DNA of 11,938 nucleotides from Pseudomonadota bacterium. GTDB lineage: Bacteria; Pseudomonadota; Alphaproteobacteria; Kiloniellales; J153. The stretch spans positions 1 through 11,938 of the forward strand of contig JACZWN010000103.1 of NCBI GenBank assembly GCA_022572105.1, read 5' to 3'. Both the position numbers and the translations under genes were made by a program. Every line of letters begins with the position of its first letter. Positions within the stretch are counted from its first letter, which is position 1. Positions 7,349 through 11,938 of the stretch are shown here, in pieces. Under the pieces are notes generated by a model, which did no database searches, was not told the origin of the DNA, and worked only from the letters and a program-made list of their open reading frames with translations.

Positions 7349-8005
7349 ATGCCGGACTTCGCCCTGGAGCGCGAACTGGAGCGCGAACTGGAGCGCGAAC
7401 CGGACGGCGCCGGCGGGGGGATCGTCATCGGCATCGACGAGGCCGGCCGCGGCCCCTGGGCGGGGCCGGTGGTGGCGGCGGCGGTCTGGCTCGACCCCGG
7501 GCGCTGCCCGCAAGTGCTGGTCGAGCGCCTCGACGACAGCAAGCGCCTGAGCGCCGCCCGGCGCGCCGAGCTGCACGAGACCCTTCTCGACTGCGCCGCC
7601 CGCGGCATCGCCGCGCTCGGCATCGGCTCGGCCCCGGTCGCCGAGATCGACGCGCTCAACATCCTCGAGGCCAGCCTGCGCGCCATGGCCCGCGCCGCCG
7701 CCGATCTGGAGCGCAACAGCGGCCGGGCGCCCGGGGCGGCGCTGGTCGACGGCAACAAGGCGCCCGCGCTCGCCTGCCCGGCCCGGACGGTGATCCGCGG
7801 CGATGCTGAGGCTGAGGCCAAGGTGACCCGCGACCGGCGCATGGAGGCGCTCGCGCGGGCGCATCCGGGCTACGGCTGGGAGCGCAACCGCGGCTACGGC
7901 ACCGCCGAGCACCGCAGGGCGCTCGCGCGCCTCGGCCCCAGCGCCCAGCACCGGCGCTCGTTCCGCCCCGTGCGTGACCTTTTAGGATGCCTGCCTCCGT
8001 CTTGA
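7349..8005 (+). CDS. rnhB: Ribonuclease HII with an internal deletion before the KVTRD motif
   Basis: A 218-residue RNase HII homologue. The enzyme nicks RNA in RNA-DNA hybrids and starts ribonucleotide excision repair. The signature DEAGRGPWAGPVVAAAV supplies D30 and E31, LVDGN gives D134 and KVTRD gives D162, so all four catalytic carboxylates are present. The C-terminus has GYGTAEH and the HRRSF box. The start is backed by GAGGAG at 7337-7342 and by the family opening MPDFxLE. Two oddities: an exact triple 12-base repeat gives LERELERELERE before the domain, and between GD (152) and KVTRD (158) there are five residues (AEAEA) where relatives have about thirteen, LSLSIAAASxxA. The loss removes most of the helix leading to the last catalytic aspartate, so activity is doubtful although the frame is intact. 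A second decayed copy lies 1.1 kb downstream. Confidence 0.88.
   Translation: MPDFALERELERELEREPDGAGGGIVIGIDEAGRGPWAGPVVAAAVWLDPGRCPQVLVERLDDSKRLSAARRAELHETLLDCAARGIAALGIGSAPVAEIDALNILEASLRAMARAAADLERNSGRAPGAALVDGNKAPALACPARTVIRGDAEAEAKVTRDRRMEALARAHPGYGWERNRGYGTAEHRRALARLGPSAQHRRSFRPVRDLLGCLPPS
7364..7399 (+). repeat. Three exact copies of a 12-base tandem repeat inside rnhB
   Basis: The unit CTGGAGCGCGAA occurs three times without mismatch (7364-7375, 7376-7387, 7388-7399) and encodes LERE three times. It lengthens the charged N-terminal leader before the catalytic domain. Because 12 is divisible by three, gain or loss of units would keep the frame. Confidence 0.9.
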
Positions 8006-8061
8006 GGCGTGGTTGAATGCGGTTTTCAGAAAAACACGATTTCAGACTGGAAATGTTGATT

Positions 8062-8107
8062 TTGTGATATCAGAATAGCCTGAACAAAACTGATGGCTGT
8101 ATCACAA
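8062..8107 (+). promoter_or_regulatory. Inverted repeat overlapping the ribosome binding site of the 104-aa gene
   Basis: TTGTGATA (8062-8069) is matched exactly by TATCACAA (8100-8107). AGCC (8077-8080) and GGCT (8095-8098) can extend the pairing. The right arm shares bases with the AAGGAGG Shine-Dalgarno sequence (8106-8112) of the gene starting at 8121. It could be an operator for a dimeric regulator or an RNA hairpin partly hiding the ribosome binding site. The symmetry is directly visible; the role is inferred. Confidence 0.45.
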
Positions 8108-8120
8108 GGAGGTATTGGCG

Positions 8121-8435
8121 ATGCCGGAGAGAGTGCGGGAGGGCGATTTAGTCGTTCCAGCCTTACGGGTGATGTCTGAGCGCCCCAACGGTTTCATCAC
8201 AACCGCTGATCTGATCGCAGAACTCGAGCATATTTTTCAGCCAAGCGGTAAGGATGCGGAGATCATCCCTGGTCGCTCTGACACATTCTTTTCGCAAAAG
8301 GTCCGCAACCTTATTTCGCATCGAAATAACCAAAACAGTTTCATTTCTAACGGCTATGCAGACTATGATGATGTGCGAGAGGGACTGACGATCACCGATA
8401 ACGGACGCGGCCTGCTGCAGCAGCTACATGGCTAG
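8121..8435 (+). CDS. Small winged-helix-like protein of unknown function
   Basis: A 104-residue soluble protein I cannot assign to a named family. ATG 8121 follows a perfect AAGGAGG (8106-8112) at eight bases and is preferred over TTG 8115. The layout suggests a winged helix-turn-helix. An N-terminal helix (VVPALRVMSERPNGFITTADLIAELE) resembles the opening of DNA-binding domains next to restriction or HNH nucleases. FFSQKVRNLISHR would be a basic recognition helix, and a C-terminal LTITDNGRGLLQQL closes the fold. No nuclease or enzyme motif is visible. The dyad over its ribosome binding site would suit autoregulation. It is convergent with the methyltransferase, and the two stop codons interlock in the palindrome CTAG. 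The CDS is likely real; the DNA-binding role is inferred. Confidence 0.65.
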   Translation: MPERVREGDLVVPALRVMSERPNGFITTADLIAELEHIFQPSGKDAEIIPGRSDTFFSQKVRNLISHRNNQNSFISNGYADYDDVREGLTITDNGRGLLQQLHG

Positions 8436-9025
8436 GCGTAACGCGCTTTGTATCCCGGCTTGAACCATGCCAGTTCGGTATTGCCAATATGGTTTTTGTC
8501 CCAAACAAGCCATGCGTACGCAGTTGTCCCGCTGCCGGCCCGTTTGGCCCCCTTCGGGTAGAAAGTGATCCTTTCACTAAATACCCAGACCCGGCTCGGG
8601 GGGTGAACGTGGAAGATGGTCTGGGCTCGTTTAGCTCCTTCCAGGAACGCAAGGCGTAGCAACAATGCAAACTTGCTTTGCGCGCTTTCTATTCCGCTCG
8701 CCACAAAGCCCTGTGCGCTATGGAATGGTGGGTTCGTAATAATGTTTGGGAACTGGCGGTCGGTAGTCAGAAAATCATGCCCAATTTCGCCATAACCCCG
8801 ATCATATAAATCGGAGTTTATGACCCGGTTTCCAGTTTCTTCCAGAACGACTGACATCTCGCCGTCGCCACAAGCACATTCCCAAATGTCGCCACGAAAT
8901 GGCTCGTTCTCAATTAGGGCGTAGGTCGCCCAGCGGGGCGTTGGGTAGAAATCTGGACCGCCAAGATCGGCGAAACGCTTCGTCGTTGGCTTATAACCGC
9001 CGTTAAGATTGTACGTCGCGTCCAT
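8432..9025 (-). CDS. Phage-type class I SAM-dependent DNA methyltransferase, orphan
   Basis: A 197-residue protein with a compact Rossmann methyltransferase core. DFYPTPRWAT (25-34) is the motif X-like entry seen in many phage adenine methylases. WECACGDGEMS (48-58) is the SAM-binding motif I, INSDLYD is a motif II-like acidic loop and TNPPF (97-101) is catalytic motif IV of amino-methyltransferases. Little follows the core, so there is no obvious target-recognition domain. ATG 9025 is preceded by GGGGGA about six bases upstream. It lies alone on the minus strand of the low-G+C insert with no endonuclease partner. It may shield mobile DNA from restriction or be phage cargo. The methyltransferase class is fairly sure; whether DNA is the true substrate, and which site, is not. 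Confidence 0.75.
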   Translation of the reverse strand: MDATYNLNGGYKPTTKRFADLGGPDFYPTPRWATYALIENEPFRGDIWECACGDGEMSVVLEETGNRVINSDLYDRGYGEIGHDFLTTDRQFPNIITNPPFHSAQGFVASGIESAQSKFALLLRLAFLEGAKRAQTIFHVHPPSRVWVFSERITFYPKGAKRAGSGTTAYAWLVWDKNHIGNTELAWFKPGYKARYA

Positions 9026-9130
9026 TGTTGTCCCCCGTCAGACCCCGTATGCAGCCGTCAAGCTAGCAGAGTGTCGACGAATAAGAAGCGCTCTGTGAAT
9101 CTTATATAGATCAATAGGTTAAGAAAATGC

Positions 9131-9416
9131 GAGGCGCTGGTCGATGGCAACAGGCCACCCAGCCTGCTCGGCCCAGCCGAGGCGATGGTCCGCAGTGACC
9201 GGCGCAGCCTCTCCATCGCCGCCGCCTCGGTCTTGGCCAAGGTGACCGTGACCGGCACATGGCGGCTCAAACGAAGGCTATCTCGGCTACGACTGGGAGT
9301 GCAACCGGGGCTACGGCACCGCCGAGCACCACGCCGCGCGCGCGCGTCTGGGCGTCACCCCCGAGCACCGGCGTTCATTTCGCTCGATCCGTGAGGCGCT
9401 TTCGTTAACTCCTTGA
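9131..9416 (+). pseudogene. rnhB: Decayed C-terminal fragment of a second rnhB
   Basis: Homology to RNase HII begins abruptly at 9131 with EALVDGN and continues through MVRSDRRSLSIAAASVLAKVT. At about 9247 the frame breaks: reading one base earlier gives CGTGACCGGCACATG, restoring RDRHM. A second shift before 9285 leads into GYDWECNRGYGTAEHH and the terminal HRRSFRSIREAL, with TGA at 9414-9416. The whole N-terminal half with DEAGRG is missing. Divergence from the copy at 7349-8005 is considerable, so it is no recent duplicate. It keeps the SLSIAAASVLA segment that the other copy lacks. It sits directly before ccrM, the usual place of rnhB in many alphaproteobacteria, so it may be the ancestral copy. 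Two frameshifts plus truncation make it non-functional. Confidence 0.85.
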
Positions 9417-9509
9417 GTCTTAAATAAATCAGGCTTGACGTGGAGTCCTCGGTGAATCAGGATAGCCCGGTCGCTGCGGGTTCCACGGAGGTGGAACCCG
9501 CTTTGACTC
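9415..9509 (+). promoter_or_regulatory. Putative ccrM promoter region with three GANTC sites
   Basis: GAGTC at 9415-9419, GAGTC at 9443-9447 and GACTC at 9505-9509 lie within 95 bases, all possible targets of the CcrM encoded next door. TTGACG at 9435-9440 is a good -35 candidate, with a weak -10 (around AGGATA, 9459-9464) about 18 bases further; the middle GANTC would sit in the spacer. In Caulobacter the ccrM promoter region also contains GANTC sites affecting its timing. The sites are seen; the promoter and control are inferred. Confidence 0.4.
9476..9501 (+). promoter_or_regulatory. Strong hairpin in the ccrM leader
   Basis: GCGGGTTCCAC (9476-9486) and GTGGAACCCGC (9491-9501) are perfect 11-base arms around the loop GGAG. 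The sequence GGAGGTGG across the loop and right arm looks like a buried ribosome binding site. Only three T residues follow, so it is a weak intrinsic terminator at best. It could act as an attenuator, an mRNA stabiliser, or a terminator for upstream transcription. Confidence 0.55.
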
Positions 9510-9542
9510 GCAGCACACGAACGAGGTCGCGGGGGCCCCGGG

Positions 9543-10610
9543 GTGGAAGTCAACGTCGTCAAGGTCGGCGATTGCATCGAGCTCATGGCGCGCATGCCGG
9601 AAGGCAGCGTCGACATGATCTTCGCCGACCCGCCCTACAACCTGCAGCTCGCCCACGAGCTGCTGCGCCCCAATCACACCCGCGTCGAAGGGGTCGACGA
9701 CGACTGGGACAAGTTCGACGGTTTCGCCGCCTACGACGACTTCACGCGGGCCTGGCTGGGCGCGGCGCGGCGCGTCCTGCGCGCGGACGGCTCGCTCTGG
9801 GTGATCGGCACCTACCACAACATCTACCGCGTCGGCACCATCCTCCAGGACCTGGAGTACTGGATCCTCAACGACGTGGTCTGGCGCAAGTCGAACCCGA
9901 TGCCGAACTTCCGCGGCCGGCGCTTCACCAACGCCCACGAGATCCTGATCTGGGCGGCCCACGGCAAGGACGCGCGCTACACCTTCAACTACGCCGCCAT
10001 GAAGGCGCTCAACGACGACCTGCAGATGCGCAGCGACTGGCTGATCCCGATCTGCGCCGGCGCCGAGCGCCTCAAGGACGCCGACGGCCGCAAGGCCCAT
10101 CCGACCCAGAAGCCCGAGGCGCTCCTGCACCGCGTCATCTTGGCCGCGACCAAGCCCGGCCAGGTGATTCTCGATCCCTTCCTGGGCAGCGGCACCACGG
10201 CCGCGGTCGCCAAGCGCCTGGGGCGGCGCTACATCGGCTTGGAACGCGAGCCGCGCTATGCCGAGATGGCGCGGCGGCGCATCGCCCGCACGCGCGCCGT
10301 CGAGGACCTGGATCTCGTCGATACGCCGTCCAAGCGCGAGCAGCCGCGCATCCCCTTCGGCTGGCTGGTCGAGCGCGGGCTCTTGGAGCCGGGCACCGTG
10401 CTCCATAGCCCGAACCGGCGCTGGAGCGCGCGCGTGCGCGCCGACGGCACGCTGATCAGCGCCGACTTCAAGGGCTCGATCCACCAGGTCGGCGCCCACG
10501 TCCAGGGCGCGCCGGCGTGCAACGGCTGGCAGTTCTGGTGCCTGGACGTCGAGGGCAAGCTGGTGTCCATCGACTTGCTGCGCGAGAAGCTGCGTTCGGA
10601 GTTGAACTGA
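9543..10610 (+). CDS. ccrM: Cell-cycle regulated DNA adenine methyltransferase CcrM (GANTC)
   Basis: A 355-residue beta-class adenine-N6 methyltransferase. Catalytic motif DPPYNLQL (29-36) comes first and SAM-binding FLGSGTT (213-219) later, the order typical of CcrM. VGDCIELMARMPEGSVDMIFADPP is the family's N-terminal signature, and HPTQKPEALL precedes motif I. The C-terminal ~85 residues form the extra CcrM domain (WxVERGLLEPGTVL, ending in LRSELN) needed for DNA recognition in characterised members. CcrM methylates GANTC once per cell cycle late in replication and tunes promoters such as those of ctrA and ftsZ in Caulobacter. GTG 9543 fits the family's N-terminus, though only a weak G-rich Shine-Dalgarno sequence precedes it. 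The leader holds GANTC sites and a strong hairpin. The gene is complete and convergent with the GGDEF gene, 10 bases apart. Confidence 0.93.
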   Translation: MEVNVVKVGDCIELMARMPEGSVDMIFADPPYNLQLAHELLRPNHTRVEGVDDDWDKFDGFAAYDDFTRAWLGAARRVLRADGSLWVIGTYHNIYRVGTILQDLEYWILNDVVWRKSNPMPNFRGRRFTNAHEILIWAAHGKDARYTFNYAAMKALNDDLQMRSDWLIPICAGAERLKDADGRKAHPTQKPEALLHRVILAATKPGQVILDPFLGSGTTAAVAKRLGRRYIGLEREPRYAEMARRRIARTRAVEDLDLVDTPSKREQPRIPFGWLVERGLLEPGTVLHSPNRRWSARVRADGTLISADFKGSIHQVGAHVQGAPACNGWQFWCLDVEGKLVSIDLLREKLRSELN

Positions 10611-10616
10611 GGGGAC

Positions 10617-10628
10617 CGGGCTAGCCCG
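10617..10628. repeat. 12-base perfect palindrome between convergent ccrM and the GGDEF gene
   Basis: CGGGCTAGCCCG reads the same on both strands and includes the GGDEF gene's TAG stop. It has no loop or T-run, so it is not a standard terminator. No better terminator is visible in the 10-base gap. Confidence 0.5.
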
Positions 10629-11541
10629 CCTGGCGGCGCTCGCCGGCGCCGGGGGCGGCGTCGTGGCAGAACGCGAAGGCGCGCTTGCCGCGTTTCTTGA
10701 CCTCGGCCATGGTGAGCTCGGCGTTCTTGGCGAGCTCGGCCGCGCTCACGGCGTCCGCGGGAAACAGCGCGATGCCGATGCTGGCGCCGAGCGAGATTTC
10801 GTCGTCGGCCAGGAACACCGGCCGGCACAGCGCCGCCAGGATGCGCTGCGCGGCCTCGCGCGCCCCCTTGGCGCCGTCGAGCACCGGCAGGATGACGCCG
10901 AAGCGGTCACCGCCCAGGCGCGCCACGGTGTCGCTCTCGCGCAGGCACTCCTTGACGCGCTTGGCCGCCGCCTTGAGCAGGAGGTCGCCGGCCTCGTGGC
11001 CGAAGGTCTCGTTGATCGCCTTGAAGTCGTCCAGGTCGATGGCCTGGACCGCGACCAGCCCGCCCTTGCGGCGCGTGATCGAGAGCGCGCTCTCCAGGCG
11101 GTCGAGGAACAGGGTGCGGTTCGCCAGCCCGGTCAACTCGTCGTGGTAGGCCAGGTACGAGAGGCGCTGCTCGCGCTCGTTGCGTTCCGTCAGGTCCGAG
11201 AACACCGCGACGAAGTGCGTGATCCCGCCACCCGCCGAGCGGAGCGCCTCGACGCTCAGGAACTCCGGGTAGACCTCGCCGCTCTTGCGCCGGTTCCACA
11301 GCTCGCCCTGCCAGCGCCCGCGGGTCAGCAGCGCGTTCCACATGGCCTCGAAGAAGTCGGCGTCCTGGCGCCCGGACGCGAGCATGCGCGGCGACTGGCC
11401 GATAACCTCATGGGCGGTCCAGCCGGTGACCCTGGAAAAGGCCCGGTTGACCGAGACGATGGTGCCCTCCGCGTCGGTGATCATGACCGCGCACGACATG
11501 GCGTCGTAGGCTTGGGTTAGCAGGCTTGCGTCGTGCGTCAT
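10621..11541 (-). CDS. PAS-GGDEF protein with degenerate active site (GGDRF)
   Basis: A 306-residue soluble protein: a PAS/S-box sensor at about 10-120 (ITDAEGTIVSVNRAF, GWTAHEVIG, VFSDLTERNERE), then a GGDEF domain at about 130-290. The GGDEF half opens with YHDELTGLANR and has DLDDFKAIN (D169 a likely metal ligand) and FGHEAGD. The signature motif is GGDRF (210-214), not GGDEF; arginine replaces the conserved acidic residue that active diguanylate cyclases need. The allosteric RxxD site is kept as RESD (201-204), exactly five residues before it. It therefore looks more like a c-di-GMP receptor or a scaffold than a synthase. There is no membrane segment. ATG 11541 is preferred over a start at 11613, because the extra 24 residues are proline- and arginine-rich and unlike PAS. 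GAGG lies about 12 bases upstream. Two CtrA-like boxes occur further up. Confidence 0.85.
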   Translation of the reverse strand: MTHDASLLTQAYDAMSCAVMITDAEGTIVSVNRAFSRVTGWTAHEVIGQSPRMLASGRQDADFFEAMWNALLTRGRWQGELWNRRKSGEVYPEFLSVEALRSAGGGITHFVAVFSDLTERNEREQRLSYLAYHDELTGLANRTLFLDRLESALSITRRKGGLVAVQAIDLDDFKAINETFGHEAGDLLLKAAAKRVKECLRESDTVARLGGDRFGVILPVLDGAKGAREAAQRILAALCRPVFLADDEISLGASIGIALFPADAVSAAELAKNAELTMAEVKKRGKRAFAFCHDAAPGAGERRQAG

Positions 11542-11655
11542 GACCGGGGTCCACCTCGGTTCGCCTGGCCGGCGGCGCGCGGGACAGGCCGGGCCGCGCC
11601 CACGGTCCCCCACGACCCCCCATGGTCCAGGGCCTGCGACTATTTCGGATTGGGG

Positions 11656-11671
11656 TGAAAATCGTCTTAAC
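11656..11671 (+). promoter_or_regulatory. CtrA-like box 1
   Basis: TGAA, seven bases, then TTAAC matches the CtrA consensus TTAA-N7-TTAAC at eight of nine positions. It lies about 115 bases upstream of the GGDEF start, in otherwise G+C-rich intergenic DNA. This is a candidate only. Confidence 0.35.
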
Positions 11672-11723
11672 GACGCCGGCGGTACGGTCCCGGCCGCCGA
11701 GTGAGGTCGAAATTCTACCTAAG

Positions 11724-11739
11724 ATAACAATTGCTTAAC
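11724..11739 (+). promoter_or_regulatory. CtrA-like box 2
   Basis: ATAA, seven bases, then TTAAC is again eight of nine matches to TTAA-N7-TTAAC, in the same orientation as the box 68 bases away. It is in an A+T-rich patch just past the mutY stop. Together the two boxes make a CtrA-controlled promoter for the GGDEF gene conceivable. Confidence 0.35.
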
Positions 11740-11745
11740 GGGATT

Positions 11746-11938
11746 TCACCGTGACCCGTCGGACGCCGCCGTCGCCTCGACGGCGTGGCGGGCGACCTTG
11801 CGCATCACCGTGGGCAGCGCCGCCGCACCCAGGTCCCCGGGCAGAATCCAGCGGCCCGCGGCCTCGCCGTCGGCGCCATCCCTGTCCGCGCCATCCCCTT
11901 CCGCGCCATCCCCGTCCACGCCATCTAGGGTCGCCGTC
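11746..11938 (-). CDS. mutY: C-terminal end of A/G-specific adenine DNA glycosylase MutY (partial)
   Basis: The minus-strand frame ending at TGA 11748-11746 runs off the window edge and gives 63 residues. The tail GRWILPGDLGAAALPTVMRKVARHA matches the end of the NUDIX-like C-terminal domain of MutY, which recognises 8-oxoguanine opposite the adenine the enzyme removes. The catalytic helix-hairpin-helix and iron-sulfur parts lie outside the window. Before the GRW motif is an acidic, low-complexity stretch rich in D, G and A, encoded by a 15-base tandem repeat, at a place where the family has a variable loop. The gene is upstream of the GGDEF gene on the same strand, 204 bases away, so it may or may not be co-transcribed. 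The call rests on a short conserved tail. Confidence 0.7.
   Translation of the reverse strand, partial: TATLDGVDGDGAEGDGADRDGADGEAAGRWILPGDLGAAALPTVMRKVARHAVEATAASDGSR
11872..11926 (-). repeat. 15-base tandem repeat inside mutY
   Basis: GCCATC recurs at exactly 15-base intervals (11875, 11890, 11905, 11920), about three and a half imperfect copies of a unit like CGCGCCATCCCCTTC. On the coding strand each copy encodes DGA or DGV followed by D/E and G/R, giving an acidic linker. Confidence 0.8.

Larger units (their letters stand above)
8006..9130. other. Lower-G+C insertion between two rnhB copies
   Basis: Directly after the intact-frame rnhB the G+C content drops sharply; 8041-8100 is under 45% G+C. 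High G+C returns at about 9131, where homology to a second rnhB begins. The insert carries a small winged-helix-like gene and a phage-type methyltransferase gene, with no integrase or transposase. The right edge is set by the abrupt start of the rnhB remnant. The left edge is uncertain. An insertion of phage or mobile-element cargo fits best. Confidence 0.55.

Noticed and set aside
6541..7842. 433-codon minus-strand ORF over the antiporter and rnhB
   Set aside because: It spans two well-supported plus-strand genes and has shadow-like composition without any motif.
8004..9136. GAGGCG at both edges of the second insert as a target-site duplication
   Set aside because: Only six bases, and the same string occurs again at 9393-9398. 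Chance is likely in such G+C-rich DNA.
9405..9423. Two TTAA motifs upstream of ccrM as a CtrA box
   Set aside because: They are separated by 11 bases rather than seven, so they do not form the TTAA-N7-TTAA site. At most GTTAAC is a half-site.

Overview
The window looks like chromosomal DNA of a high-G+C alphaproteobacterium, most likely a Rhodospirillales-type organism. The clues are a CcrM-type GANTC methyltransferase, GANTC clusters and CtrA-like boxes in intergenic DNA, a PA0069-family radical SAM gene, and an rnhB-ccrM neighbourhood of the kind seen in that class. The core genes are very G+C rich (about 70% by eye). Two insertions are visibly poorer in G+C.

Layout. Positions 1-287 (minus) hold the C-terminal half of a HAD pyrimidine 5'-nucleotidase whose catalytic N-terminus is absent. 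An aminoglycoside-phosphotransferase-like kinase (374-1474) and a PA0069-family radical SAM protein (1571-2680) follow on the plus strand. The first insertion (about 2681-5962) is a compact type II restriction-modification system of the BsuBI/PstI family: an Eco57I-class adenine methyltransferase whose stop overlaps the start of its endonuclease in TAATG. A CPA2 cation/proton antiporter (5998-7332) and rnhB (7349-8005) then form a tight pair.

The second insertion (about 8006-9130) carries a small winged-helix-like protein and a phage-type DNA methyltransferase, which are convergent and share a CTAG stop. It is followed by a decayed second rnhB (9131-9416) directly before ccrM (9543-10610). 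Convergent to ccrM is a PAS-GGDEF protein (10621-11541, minus) with a degenerate GGDRF active site but an intact inhibitory-site RxxD. The window closes with the C-terminus of mutY (11746-11938, minus).

Themes. DNA methylation dominates, with three separate adenine-methyltransferase-type genes in about 8 kb: one restriction-linked, one phage-like orphan and one cell-cycle regulator. The two rnhB copies are damaged in complementary ways. The open-frame copy lacks about eight residues of the conserved segment before KVTRD, and the remnant keeps that segment but has lost its N-terminus and has two frameshifts. Candidate cell-cycle control sites (GANTC before the radical SAM gene and ccrM, CtrA-like boxes before the GGDEF gene) suggest part of the region is under CcrM/CtrA control. 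I see no tRNA, rRNA, CRISPR array or transposase.
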